Assembly (NCBI RefSeq): GCF_011440395.1
Contig: NZ_JAAOIX010000008.1
Span: 186,001-250,000 of the forward strand
DNA from: Pseudomaricurvus alcaniphilus
Lineage (GTDB): Bacteria; Pseudomonadota; Gammaproteobacteria; Pseudomonadales; Cellvibrionaceae
Direction of reading: 5' to 3'
DNA: 64,000 bases
Shown: positions 1-9,020 of the stretch, one piece after another
How the letters are laid out: each line of letters begins with the position of its first letter
How positions within the stretch are numbered: the first letter of the stretch is position 1
Notes under the pieces: model-generated
Told to the model about the DNA's origin: nothing
The model's input: the letters and a program-made list of their open reading frames with translations, nothing else
Databases searched by the model: none
Program-made: the position numbers and the translations under genes

Positions 1-643
1 GCTTGTCCGGTGAGGTATTCACATCCCGCCATACAACGGCCAGAGCGTGTTCATCGTCTGCACCCAGCTGCAACACCCAGGGCAGCAGCGCGGCCTGCAG
101 TTGTCGCCCCGCCGCCTGGACATCCAGTTGCTGAATGCGTTTGGGCCAGGCCTTACTGCTCTCCAGGTCACGCACCAGGGTATTACCTTCAGGTTGCTGC
201 AGTCGACCTTCAATTATTACCCTGCCGGCCGGCGTCGCCACTGTCGGCAACTCCGAGCGCAGCGGCGGTGCCGCCACCCAACCGCGATTGACCAGAACGA
301 CGCCCCCCGATTCCAGTTGCAGCGGCATTATAACCTCATAGCCGACCCTGCCCTGCAATACCCGGTTATCCACCAGCCAGGTACGCTCTTGCAGGAATGT
401 CCCCACAGCCCTGACCCGTCGATAACCGGACAGCTCGCCGCTCCCTGCCCGCAGGTCGAGTTGCACCGGCGGCAGGGCCTGCTGCGCAGCGATAGCGGCC
501 AGCAGTGCGGACTTTTCCGCCGCCCTCTCGAGCTGCCAAAAACCTAACCAGGCCAGCAGCGGCAGGAACAGCAGTCCCAGCAGGGTTATCTTCCAGTTAA
601 ATGAAAGTGTTAAACTGGCGGGCATTGATCTCGCTGTTTCCAT
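1..643 (-). CDS. SURF1 family cytochrome oxidase assembly protein (3' end outside window)
   Basis: The minus-strand frame is open from about 643 to the window edge and was translated by hand. Near its N-terminus it has a hydrophobic segment running into the family signature GFWQLERAAEK. SURF1 proteins are inner-membrane proteins that help insert heme a into subunit I of cytochrome c oxidase, which fits the cox genes next door. It is divergent from the small membrane gene at 692. The start is uncertain: ATG at 643 or ATG at 625, neither with a strong Shine-Dalgarno sequence. The C-terminal part, including the second membrane helix expected in this family, lies beyond position 1. Confidence 0.85.
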   Translation of the reverse strand, partial: METARSMPASLTLSFNWKITLLGLLFLPLLAWLGFWQLERAAEKSALLAAIAAQQALPPVQLDLRAGSGELSGYRRVRAVGTFLQERTWLVDNRVLQGRVGYEVIMPLQLESGGVVLVNRGWVAAPPLRSELPTVATPAGRVIIEGRLQQPEGNTLVRDLESSKAWPKRIQQLDVQAAGRQLQAALLPWVLQLGADDEHALAVVWRDVNTSPDK

Positions 644-691
644 CGGTTTACCGCGACCAACCCGCTGTCAGGTATATAAGGCTGAATCGCC

Positions 692-955
692 ATGTGGCTT
701 AAAATTGTTATCGTCGTACTCTTTCTTGGCGTTTTGATCAGCTTGAGCAGCGCACTGGTGTTTTTGCTCAACGATATGGGGTCAAAATCGAAGCGCACTC
801 TTTACGCGCTGGGCATCAGGATAACCCTGGCGGGACTGTTACTGGGGTGTATATTTTACGGCCTGAAAACCGGTCAATTGGGTAGCTCGGCACCCTGGGA
901 CTCCGGCCCTGCGATCACAGGTGCCGCGCAATCCCCCCAACAGCTCGAACCCTAA
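692..955 (+). CDS. Twin-transmembrane protein, DUF2909-like
   Basis: This is an 87-residue protein with two hydrophobic helices, about residues 3-27 and 38-60, and a short polar tail. Small two-helix proteins of the DUF2909 type sit between the subunit III and SURF1 genes in Pseudomonas-type cox clusters, and this gene has that position. Its biochemical role is unknown to me; a part in oxidase assembly is inferred only from location. An AAGG lies about 10 bases before the ATG. Its stop overlaps the stop of ctaE on the other strand within the bases CTAA, so the two genes converge with no spacer. Confidence 0.75.
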   Translation: MWLKIVIVVLFLGVLISLSSALVFLLNDMGSKSKRTLYALGIRITLAGLLLGCIFYGLKTGQLGSSAPWDSGPAITGAAQSPQQLEP

Positions 956-1869
956 CCCAGAATATAAACGAAAATAAACAGACCGACCCAGACCACATCG
1001 ACAAAGTGCCAATACCAGCTGGCCGCTTCAAAGCCGAAGCAATCGTCGTGGTGGAAGTGACCCTTTAATGCAGCGCGCAGAAACATCACCAGCAGCATAA
1101 AGGTACCCAGGGTAACGTGGGCGCCGTGAAAGCCGGTCAACATAAAGAAGGTGGTGCCGTAGGCGCCGGTCTCCAGAGTCAGCCCCATATGCTGATAGGC
1201 TTCGACATACTCTTCCACCTGCAAAATCAGGAAGCATATACCCAGAAACACAGTCAAACCCAGCCAACCGACAAAGCCCTTGCGGGCATTGTTCTTCAAC
1301 GCGGTGTGCGCAAAGTGGACTGTAACCGAAGAGGTCAGCAGAATCACCGTATTCCAGAAAGGCAGCCAGGTCCAGATGGACTCAACTGAACTAAAGCTCA
1401 TACTTTGCGCCGGGCCTTTAACCTGCGCCGCATCGCCGTTAACCGCCATATCAGGAGTAACCATCAGCGGCCACTGAGCCTCAAACCCCTGCCACAAAAT
1501 TTCATTGGTGACACCTTTATCGCCCTCTCCGCCCAACCACGGCAGGGCCATAGTGCGGATGTAGAAGAGCGCGCCAAAAAAAGCCGCAAAGAACATGACT
1601 TCGCTGAAAATAAACCAGCCCATGCCCCAGACATAGGACTTTTTCAACTGGGTGCTGTTGAGACCGTTGATATTTTCAGTGATGACTGTCGAAAACCACT
1701 GCCACAGCACAAAGGCAAACACCAAGCCGCCAAAGAAGAAGATGGTTGGCCCGCTGTCATCACCATTGAGCCAGTTGGCCGCGCCGTACACCGTCAGAAA
1801 CAGTCCCAAAGAAGCAAAGATTGGCAGTTTGCTCTGCTCTGGTACGTAATAACTTCCTTCACTCGACAT
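952..1869 (-). CDS. ctaE: Cytochrome c oxidase subunit III
   Basis: This is subunit III of the heme-copper terminal oxidase, an inner-membrane protein that stabilises the catalytic core. From the chosen start it has 305 residues and about seven hydrophobic segments. Recognisable family stretches are SEVMFFAAFFGALF near residues 90-105 and a C-terminal WYWHFVDVVWVGLF. The frame opens 12 codons upstream at 1905, but the ATG at 1869 gives the family-like N-terminus MSSEGSYYVPEQ and has AGGA upstream, so I start there. It is the last gene of the minus-strand cox set, 74 bases after ctaG, and its stop overlaps that of the convergent DUF2909-like gene. Confidence 0.95.
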   Translation of the reverse strand: MSSEGSYYVPEQSKLPIFASLGLFLTVYGAANWLNGDDSGPTIFFFGGLVFAFVLWQWFSTVITENINGLNSTQLKKSYVWGMGWFIFSEVMFFAAFFGALFYIRTMALPWLGGEGDKGVTNEILWQGFEAQWPLMVTPDMAVNGDAAQVKGPAQSMSFSSVESIWTWLPFWNTVILLTSSVTVHFAHTALKNNARKGFVGWLGLTVFLGICFLILQVEEYVEAYQHMGLTLETGAYGTTFFMLTGFHGAHVTLGTFMLLVMFLRAALKGHFHHDDCFGFEAASWYWHFVDVVWVGLFIFVYILG

Positions 1870-1943
1870 ATTGCTACCCGTCCTAATCTTTATTTTCAGT
1901 TGCAATCATTATTAGCTCTGGCCATCAACTGTCGCCGCCCTGG

Positions 1944-2504
1944 CTACAAACTGGAGACCAGATTCGTTGTCGTTCGTTCAGTTACATCAAACAAGGTGTA
2001 AGACAGCGTAATTGTGGTTATCTGTTGCGGCAGATCCAGGTCGACAATAAAACGCAGTGGTAACTCCGCCTGCTGGCCTGCCGGTAAAATCTGCTGGTTA
2101 AAGCAGAAGCACTCGGTTTTGTGAAAGTAATCCGCCGCTTTAAAGGGCACGACGCTGGGTACCGCTTGCCCGACCATATTAGCCGAGGTCGGATTGACTG
2201 CCAGGTAACGCACTTCCACTTCTTCACCGGGATGTACCTTGATACTGGTCAGCGCCGGCTTAAAGCTCCAGGGCATATTCTCGTTGTTAGTCGCCAGAAA
2301 CTGCACCGTCACCCAGCGACTTTCATCAACTTTAGCGTCTGTGGCCTGGTATTGGCCGCCGGTTTTACCGTTGAGACCGGTTATTTCACAAAACAGGTCG
2401 TACATAGGTGGCATGATGTACACCGCAAACACAAACATCGCGACCACCACCCCGGATAATCTGAGGGCGGTGGCGAGGATGGATTTTTGCACTGAATCAG
2501 TCAT
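1944..2504 (-). CDS. ctaG: Cytochrome c oxidase assembly protein CtaG/Cox11
   Basis: Cox11-type copper chaperone, 186 residues. It is anchored by one N-terminal helix (about 12-31) with the soluble domain on the periplasmic side, and delivers copper to the CuB site of subunit I. The copper motif CFCF lies at 132-135, followed by NQQ as usual for the family. It sits between coxA and ctaE, the order known from Pseudomonas and alphaproteobacterial aa3 clusters, with only 20 bases separating it from coxA. The start is the first ATG; the Shine-Dalgarno sequence is weak. Confidence 0.95.
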   Translation of the reverse strand: MTDSVQKSILATALRLSGVVVAMFVFAVYIMPPMYDLFCEITGLNGKTGGQYQATDAKVDESRWVTVQFLATNNENMPWSFKPALTSIKVHPGEEVEVRYLAVNPTSANMVGQAVPSVVPFKAADYFHKTECFCFNQQILPAGQQAELPLRFIVDLDLPQQITTITLSYTLFDVTERTTTNLVSSL

Positions 2505-2524
2505 AGCCGCGCTCGTTCACCAAC

Positions 2525-4075
2525 CTACTTCACCTGTGGGGGAGTAGTGAAAGTGTGATAGGGAGCCGGGGACGCCACGGTCCACTCCAGCCCTTCCGGG
2601 TTTTCCCAAACCTCGTCGGTCGCCGGCTTGCCCTTCTTGATGGTGGCGATAACGTTGTAGAGAAACAGGATCTGGGCCGCGCCAAACAAAAAGGCGCCGA
2701 CACTGGCTATCATATTAAAGTCGGCGAACTGGAGTGCATAATCCGGAATTCGCCGCGGCATACCCGCCAGGCCGACAAAGTGCATGGGGAAGAAAGTAAG
2801 GTTCAAGCCCAAAAATGCCAGCCAGAAATGGGTTTTGCCCATGGTCTCGTCGTACATCCTGCCGCACCACTTGGGCAGCCAGTAGTACACCGCCGCAGTG
2901 ATGGAAAAAATAGCCCCGGGCACCAGCACGTAGTGGAAGTGGGCAACCACAAAGTAGGTATCATGGTACTGGAAATCGGCCGGTGCAATGGCCAACATCA
3001 AACCGGAGAAGCCGCCGATGGTAAACAGCACCACAAACGCCAGGGAAAAGAGCATCGGCGTTTCAAAGGTCATGGAACCCTTGAACATAGTGGTTACCCA
3101 GTTGAACACCTTTACTCCGGTCGGCACCGCAATCAGCATGGTGGCGTACATAAAGAACAGTTCACCGGCCACCGGCATGCCCACGGTAAACATGTGGTGG
3201 GCCCAGACGATAAAGCTGAGGAAGGCAATCGAGCTGGTGGCATAGACCATGGAGGCGTAGCCAAACAGCGGCTTGCGCGCAAAGGTCGGGATAATCTGGC
3301 TGACCACACCGAACGCCGGCAGGATCATGATATACACCTCGGGGTGACCGAAGAACCAGAACACATGCTGGAACAGTACCGGATCACCGCCACCGGCGGC
3401 GTCAAAGAAGCTGGTGCCGAAATGGATATCCATCAACATCATGGTGACCACACCCGCCAACACCGGCATAACCGCAATCAGCAGGTAGGCAGTGATCAGC
3501 CAGGTCCAGACAAACAGGGGCATTTTCATAAAGGTCATGCCCGGCGCACGCATATTCAGGATGGTGGCGATAATGTTTATGGAGCCCATGATCGAACTGG
3601 CGCCCATAATATGCACCGCAAAGATAAAGAAGGTCACACTGGGCGGCGCGTAGGTGGTAGATAACGGGGCGTAGAACGTCCAGCCGAAGTTGGGTGCGCC
3701 GCCCTCCATCAACAGGGTCGATGCCAGCATGGCAAAGGCAAAGGGCAGAATCCAGAAACTCCAGTTATTCATCCGCGGCAGAGCCATATCCGGGGCGCCG
3801 ATCATCATCGGCACCATCCAGTTGGCGAGACCCACAAAGGCCGGCATAACGGCCCCGAACACCATCACCAGACCGTGCATAGTGGTCATCTGGTTAAAGA
3901 ATTCCGGCTGCACAATCTGCAGGCCCGGCTCAAATAACTCTGCCCGAATAACCAGGGCAAATACACCACCCATTAAAAACATGGCAAAACTGAACCACAG
4001 ATACATGGTGCCAATGTCTTTGTGATTGGTGGTAAACAACCACCGGCTGATACCTTTAGCAGGACCGTGAGCCAT
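2525..4075 (-). CDS. coxA: Cytochrome c oxidase subunit I (aa3 type)
   Basis: Catalytic subunit of the proton-pumping oxidase that reduces O2 to water, 516 residues, about twelve membrane helices. Ligands visible: H67 for low-spin heme a, the HPEVY pair at 244-248 (CuB His with its cross-linked Tyr), HH at 293-294 for CuB, and H379/H381 for hemes a3 and a. Length and motifs are typical of the mitochondrial-like A-type family. Its start follows the coxB stop by two bases, so the pair is probably translationally coupled. No frameshift or missing ligand is seen. Confidence 0.97.
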   Translation of the reverse strand: MAHGPAKGISRWLFTTNHKDIGTMYLWFSFAMFLMGGVFALVIRAELFEPGLQIVQPEFFNQMTTMHGLVMVFGAVMPAFVGLANWMVPMMIGAPDMALPRMNNWSFWILPFAFAMLASTLLMEGGAPNFGWTFYAPLSTTYAPPSVTFFIFAVHIMGASSIMGSINIIATILNMRAPGMTFMKMPLFVWTWLITAYLLIAVMPVLAGVVTMMLMDIHFGTSFFDAAGGGDPVLFQHVFWFFGHPEVYIMILPAFGVVSQIIPTFARKPLFGYASMVYATSSIAFLSFIVWAHHMFTVGMPVAGELFFMYATMLIAVPTGVKVFNWVTTMFKGSMTFETPMLFSLAFVVLFTIGGFSGLMLAIAPADFQYHDTYFVVAHFHYVLVPGAIFSITAAVYYWLPKWCGRMYDETMGKTHFWLAFLGLNLTFFPMHFVGLAGMPRRIPDYALQFADFNMIASVGAFLFGAAQILFLYNVIATIKKGKPATDEVWENPEGLEWTVASPAPYHTFTTPPQVK

Positions 4076-4077
4076 GA

Positions 4078-5232
4078 CTACTGCCCCCCTTGTTTGAACT
4101 TGAGAACGTCGATGGGCTGCACACTGTCGCCCATATTATTGCCGAAAGCATTGCGCTGGAAGGTAATGACGCTGGCGATATCCACTTCTGACAACTGGGG
4201 GCCGAAGGCCGCCATGGCCGGGTTTTTCTTGCTGCCGTTGACAATAATATCCAGATGAGCGGCCATTTGGCCGGTGGCGATGGCACTGCCCTTAATGGCC
4301 GGGAAAACACCGGCTACACCAGCACCGTTGACCTGGTGGCAAGCCGCGCAAACCCGGTTATACACCGCCTCGCCCTGGCTGTAGAGCTCATCAAAGGTAA
4401 ATTCTTTCTCGGTCAGGGCGCGCAACGTGGCCGCCTCTGCCTTTTTCGTTTGCAGCCATTGGTCGAACTCATCTTGCGGCAGCGCTTTTACCACTATGGG
4501 CATAAAGCCGTGATCCTTGCCGCACAGCTCGGCGCACTGGCCACGAAAGACGCCGGGTTCGTCGACAATGGTCCAGGATTCATTGACATAACCTGGAATG
4601 GCATCTCTTTTAACGGCCAGATCCGGTACCCACCAGGCGTGGATAACATCATTGGCAGTGATCAGGAAACGGACTTTCTTGCCAGTGGGAATAATTAGCG
4701 GTTCGTCAACTTCCAACAGGTAATTGGGGCCTTTCGGGGCCAGGTTGTCGATCTGCTCCCGGGGAGTACTGAGGCTGCTGAAGAAACTGACCTCCTCTCC
4801 CAAATACTCGTATTTCCACTTCCACTGGTAACCCGTGACCACGATATCCATGTCAGTCTCGGAGAAATCGTAGATTTTCAGCAGTGTCTTGGTGGCCGGT
4901 ATGGCCATGATGATAAGGATCAGGAAAGGCACAACCGTCCAGATAATCTCCAGGGTTGTACTCTCGTGAAAATTGGAAGCTTTGGCGCCATTGGACTTGC
5001 GGTGCACGATCATGGTGTAAAACATGACCCCAAACACCACCACGCCGATACCCACACACCACCAGAAAATATCCATGTGCAGGCCGTAGGTTTCACGGCT
5101 TACCTGCGTCACACCGACGGGCATATTAACCCCCCAGCGCTCCACTTCCTCAGCCAGCGCAGTGGAATTGACACCCACCATGGTCGCCAGACCGAGCAGA
5201 CAGGCAGACAGCCGCCCAACTCTTGATAACAT
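4078..5232 (-). CDS. coxB: Cytochrome c oxidase subunit II with fused cytochrome c domain
   Basis: Electron-entry subunit of the oxidase, 384 residues from the chosen ATG. Order: signal peptide (about 1-27), two membrane helices (about 55-75 and 96-113), a cupredoxin domain with the CuA ligands H198, C233, C237, H241 and M244, then a C-terminal cytochrome c domain with CAACH at 295-299. The fused heme c domain is common in pseudomonad coxB and means electrons can enter through covalently attached cytochrome c. The frame opens at a TTG at 5238, but the ATG at 5232 has GGAG ten bases upstream and is preferred. It is first in the cox operon. Confidence 0.96.
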   Translation of the reverse strand: MLSRVGRLSACLLGLATMVGVNSTALAEEVERWGVNMPVGVTQVSRETYGLHMDIFWWCVGIGVVVFGVMFYTMIVHRKSNGAKASNFHESTTLEIIWTVVPFLILIIMAIPATKTLLKIYDFSETDMDIVVTGYQWKWKYEYLGEEVSFFSSLSTPREQIDNLAPKGPNYLLEVDEPLIIPTGKKVRFLITANDVIHAWWVPDLAVKRDAIPGYVNESWTIVDEPGVFRGQCAELCGKDHGFMPIVVKALPQDEFDQWLQTKKAEAATLRALTEKEFTFDELYSQGEAVYNRVCAACHQVNGAGVAGVFPAIKGSAIATGQMAAHLDIIVNGSKKNPAMAAFGPQLSEVDIASVITFQRNAFGNNMGDSVQPIDVLKFKQGGQ

Positions 5233-5757
5233 CGCCAAAGATCTCCGTGTAGCTATTCTTATATGTCAACGCCCGTCCACAGAGGTGGCAGACGCGCCCG
5301 AATCAAAATTACTTTTACTCGGTTTTTTATTGTACCGCCGGCTTACCGGGGAGCAGTCAGGTCTATTCCTTTCGCTCTGTGCCAGATCAGTTGCACAAAA
5401 CCTCCCGTGCGCTTCGAAGCCGAGGCCAAGAGCAACGCATTAAATAACCGGAATTTGTGACAGACAGGCTGCGACGAACTGTCGCATCTACTCCCCGCAA
5501 CCAAGGGTATCCAGATTAGTTGCAGTGAGTCAATGTTTTTATTTCGTTTGGTTCTGGTTAAGTTAGGGCCCTGCAGGATGCAGCCTGGGGGCCGCCTTGC
5601 ACCGGAGAGCGTGACCTCACACCATCAAGACTACCAGTTCATATACTGATTTATTCTGAGGGCCAACTTGTTTTTGGGGATATTTGGGTTATCTTCAATG
5701 AAAGCATTTGACGACAACAGGGTCGCTGCGACGAGCCATCAGTAACTGTTGAGTGAT
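5233..5757. other. Intergenic region between coxB and the 5.76 kb gene
   Basis: About 525 bases between two divergent genes, so it should carry the cox promoter (minus strand) and that of the 5.76 kb gene (plus strand). I found no convincing pair of -35 and -10 hexamers on either strand. A small hairpin with stem TGCGAC/GTCGCA lies near 5470-5485. Short open frames here overlap the coxB signal-peptide region and look spurious. Confidence 0.5.
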
Positions 5758-6465
5758 ATGGATACAGATGATCTAACTGTGATACGGAACGTTATACACC
5801 GCGCCAAGAAGAGCGAAGCGGAAACCGGCCACCTCGTCACCCTGTTAACCAAGGAGCTGCCACACTTGCACAGAGCCATTCGCCTGCCGGAAAACAATGC
5901 CGTCGACGCGTTGTTGAAGCTGGTTCTCAATTATATCGACAGCGTGCCAAATTGCCTGGAGGCCGTTGCCAGGATCACAGACGAGGCCGGTATCGGCGCC
6001 TATACCGATGTATTCCTGGGTATCGCCAGGGATTATTTTATCCAGCCCCCGGCACAGCTGGAGGATCGCTCTCGCTTGACCATGTTGATGAGCGAGGCCT
6101 ATCTCGCCCATCGCTTGATGGAAGAGATCAACGACCGTTTCATCGGCCGCTGCGGCATGCCGCTGGCACCCATCGATATGACCCTGTCAAACCTGATAAT
6201 TCACCAGTTGATTGGCGAGCCGTTTGCCAATGAACTGGATATGGCGGTGCAGCTTTCTCTCGAATTATGCATCGACAGGGAGGATGTATTCGAGTCCAGC
6301 CGTTTTAAAGACTATGTGGCCCAGCGCAAACAGGCGGGCAGTGCCAACGTGCTGGACGACTGGCCCTGCCTGGCGGAAGAAATGGCCATCTCGCTGCAGT
6401 TGTCCGGCTATGCCGAAGACGCCGATAACGACCTGCCTCCATCGAAAAACGGTGCCCTGCACTGA
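5758..6465 (+). CDS. Hypothetical protein, function not recognised
   Basis: A 235-residue, acidic, probably all-helical soluble protein with no signal peptide or membrane segment. I do not recognise a domain, catalytic motif or metal site. A TTG start at 5749 is possible; the ATG at 5758 is preferred because GAG precedes it at usable spacing, giving MDTDDLTVIRN. Composition and a clean frame over 700 bases, with no good competing frame, support a real gene. It is divergent from the cox operon and convergent with the zinc-ribbon gene, seven bases away. Nothing in the context assigns a job. Confidence 0.75.
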   Translation: MDTDDLTVIRNVIHRAKKSEAETGHLVTLLTKELPHLHRAIRLPENNAVDALLKLVLNYIDSVPNCLEAVARITDEAGIGAYTDVFLGIARDYFIQPPAQLEDRSRLTMLMSEAYLAHRLMEEINDRFIGRCGMPLAPIDMTLSNLIIHQLIGEPFANELDMAVQLSLELCIDREDVFESSRFKDYVAQRKQAGSANVLDDWPCLAEEMAISLQLSGYAEDADNDLPPSKNGALH

Positions 6466-6472
6466 CCGAAGG

Positions 6473-6745
6473 TCACTCCTTTTTCGTTTTCGGGTCTGCC
6501 GCGACGTTGCCTGACGCGGGAAATTTAATGACCTGCACTTCCGCTTTCTTCTCCTCCTCGGTTTTGTTAACCCGGGTTTCCAGTTCGCGCCCTGCGCCGG
6601 GAAAGTGCATCACATCGCTGTAGCCACAGCTCACACATTCGCGGTAATCCTTGCCCTCCTGGTGGTAGACCACGATCTTGTCCATCTCGGCACAGCGCGG
6701 ACAAACCGCGCCGGCAATAAATCGCTTTTTTAAATCGGACGTCAT
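6473..6745 (-). CDS. yheV: YheV-like (DUF2387) zinc ribbon protein
   Basis: A small soluble protein of 90 residues with two CxxC pairs, CPRC near residue 15 and CVSC near 38, which should bind one zinc as a ribbon. It matches the YheV/DUF2387 family, usually encoded beside prlC as here; its function is not established. The frame opens at 6784, but the ATG at 6745 is preceded by AGAGAGG at good spacing and gives the family N-terminus MTSDLKKRFIAGAVCPRC. It lies 57 bases downstream of prlC on the same strand and is probably cotranscribed. Confidence 0.85.
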   Translation of the reverse strand: MTSDLKKRFIAGAVCPRCAEMDKIVVYHQEGKDYRECVSCGYSDVMHFPGAGRELETRVNKTEEEKKAEVQVIKFPASGNVAADPKTKKE

Positions 6746-6802
6746 ACATATTACCTCTCTAGACCCTGTCGCTGCCGTTTGCACAAATGGCCACAGGCAG
6801 CA

Positions 6803-8860
6803 TTAATTTGTGCTGTCCTGTGATTCTACGATACCACTGTGACGCAACAGCGCTTCGGTATTGGGCTCGCGACCGCGGAAATTCTTAAACAGGGTCATGG
6901 CATCCCGGGAGCCTCCCTGCTGCAGGATTTCCTGCAGGAAACTGGTACCGGTGGCCGGATTAAAAATACCCTCTTCCTCGAAGCGGGAAAAGGCATCACT
7001 GGAGAGTACTTCCGCCCATTTATAGCTGTAGTAACCAGCGGCGTATCCGCCGGCAAAAATATGGGTAAAGCTGTTTTGAAAGCGGTTAAACGCCGGTGGC
7101 TGGTTGACGGCCACCTCGCGACGCACCGCGTCCAACACCGCCTGCACTGGCCGAGGGTTTTTCGGGTCATAATTTCTGTGCAGGCGGAAATCGAACAGCG
7201 CGAATTCAACCTGCCGCAACATCTGCAGGGCCGATTGAAAGTTCTTTGCTGCCAACAGGTTGTGCAACAGTTTTTCCGGCAGCGGCGCGCCCGTTTCATA
7301 GTGCCCGGAGATCATGGGAATGACGTCCTTTTCCCAGCACCAGTTTTCAAGGAACTGGCTGGGCAATTCCACCGCGTCCCAGGCGACACCGTGAATGCCA
7401 CTTACCGCCGACGTGGTGATATTGGTCAGCATATGGTGCAAACCGTGGCCAAATTCGTGGAACAGGGTCACTACTTCGGTATGGGTCAACAGCGACGGTT
7501 TCTCGGCTACCGGCGGCGTAAAATTGCACACCATATAGGCGACCGGTAATTGCACGCCCTGGGCTGTTGCGCGTCGATTCCTGCACTCGTCCATCCAGGC
7601 GCCACCGCGCTTGTTTTCCCTGGCGTAGATATCGAGGTAAAAGCTGGCTATTAATTGCCCTTGCTTTTTAATATGAAAGAAACGCACATCCTCGTGCCAG
7701 ACTTCCGCCTCGGCGCTTTCGATTTCGATGTCAAACAGGCGCGAGGCCACTTCAAACAAGCCCGCCATGACTTTGTCAGCAGGAAAATAGGGCCGCAGCT
7801 CCTCCTGGGATACTGCGAACGACTTTTGCTTCAACTTTTCGCTGTAGTAAGCCTGGTCCCAGGCTTGCAAGTCCTCGATGTTATCCAGCTGCCGGGCAAA
7901 TGCTTGCAACTCGCTCAGTTCGGCTTCCGCCGCCGGGCGACTGCTGCGCGCCAGTTGCAGTAAAAAGTCTTCCACCTGATCGCAACTGCTCGCCATTTTG
8001 GTGGCCAGGGAGCGCTCGGCATAATTGTCAAAACCCAGCATATTTGCGGCTTCGTGGCGCAGCCTGAGAATTTCGTCAATCAACTCGGCGTTATCCCAGC
8101 GGCCGGCATTCGGCCCTACTTCCGAGGCACGGGTTGAGTAGGCAGTGTACATCTCTTCGCGCAGATTGCGGTCAGCAGCGTGAGTCATGACCGCCAGGTA
8201 GGAGGGCAGATCAAGGGTAAATACGTAACCGGATTCGCCTTTTTTTTGCGCCGTCTGGCGGGCCTGCTGCAGTGCACTTTCCGGCAAACCCGCCAACTGC
8301 TCCTCGCTCTCCACCCGCTTGTACCAGGCCTGGGTCGCGTCCAGTACCTGGTTGGAAAACTTCGTGCTCAACTCTGACAGGCGCTGCTGGATATCCGCGT
8401 AACGCTTTTTCTGCGCCTCCGGCAATGCCACCCCGGCCAACTTGAAATCGCGGATTTCATGTTCCACCGCGGTCTGCTGCGCCGTGTCCAATTGCTGCAT
8501 CCGGGGGCTCTCGGCCAACGCCAGATAGGCTTCGTACAAGCCCTTGTGGTGGCCCACTTCAGTACCGTAGGCAGTTAATAGCGCCAAACTCTGGCTGTGC
8601 GCCTCGCGCAGGGCCTCACTATTCACAACCGCGTTCAAGTGACCCACCGGTGACCAGGCCTTGTTCAATTTGTCGCCCTGCTCCTCCAGCGGCCGCACCA
8701 GACTGTCCCAACTCACCCCCCCGCCCTGATTGGCCGCTACAACGGTGGCCAGGTTTTGTCGGCACTGCGCTATCAATTCACTAATGGCCGGCACCACATG
8801 CTCGGCCTTGATGGCTTTAAACGGAGGCAGTTCGCTGTCGCTTAACAGGGGGTTGGTCAT
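6803..8860 (-). CDS. prlC: Oligopeptidase A (M3 family metallopeptidase)
   Basis: Cytoplasmic zinc endopeptidase that degrades short peptides, including cleaved signal peptides. It has 685 residues, the usual size for this family. The zinc-binding HEFGH motif is at 468-472, followed by GLHHML as in oligopeptidase A, with the third ligand Glu expected about 25 residues on. The start is the ATG at 8860. It is divergent from the carbonic-anhydrase-like gene and is followed by yheV. Assignment to PrlC rather than another M3 peptidase rests on length, motif context and the conserved neighbour. Confidence 0.95.
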   Translation of the reverse strand: MTNPLLSDSELPPFKAIKAEHVVPAISELIAQCRQNLATVVAANQGGGVSWDSLVRPLEEQGDKLNKAWSPVGHLNAVVNSEALREAHSQSLALLTAYGTEVGHHKGLYEAYLALAESPRMQQLDTAQQTAVEHEIRDFKLAGVALPEAQKKRYADIQQRLSELSTKFSNQVLDATQAWYKRVESEEQLAGLPESALQQARQTAQKKGESGYVFTLDLPSYLAVMTHAADRNLREEMYTAYSTRASEVGPNAGRWDNAELIDEILRLRHEAANMLGFDNYAERSLATKMASSCDQVEDFLLQLARSSRPAAEAELSELQAFARQLDNIEDLQAWDQAYYSEKLKQKSFAVSQEELRPYFPADKVMAGLFEVASRLFDIEIESAEAEVWHEDVRFFHIKKQGQLIASFYLDIYARENKRGGAWMDECRNRRATAQGVQLPVAYMVCNFTPPVAEKPSLLTHTEVVTLFHEFGHGLHHMLTNITTSAVSGIHGVAWDAVELPSQFLENWCWEKDVIPMISGHYETGAPLPEKLLHNLLAAKNFQSALQMLRQVEFALFDFRLHRNYDPKNPRPVQAVLDAVRREVAVNQPPAFNRFQNSFTHIFAGGYAAGYYSYKWAEVLSSDAFSRFEEEGIFNPATGTSFLQEILQQGGSRDAMTLFKNFRGREPNTEALLRHSGIVESQDSTN

Positions 8861-9020
8861 TGGATCGGGGCCTTTAATTTCTTTGAATGAAGCAGGATAT
8901 AATACACCGTGGCAAGGCTTTGTGGTTCACTGTTGCCCAATATGTCACTCCGACAGCAGCATTTTCCCTGTCGCCGAAGCGCGTCGCAGTCCCCACACCC
9001 GTAAAAACAGGAGCAAACTT

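Noticed and set aside
2555-3664. Long plus-strand frame of 369 codons opposite coxA
   Set aside because: It is antisense to a clear coxA with all ligands; the product is His/Gly/Gln-rich, a typical shadow of a GC-rich gene.
5162-5443. Plus-strand frame of 93 codons upstream of coxB
   Set aside because: It starts inside the coxB signal-peptide region on the opposite strand and has no family resemblance.
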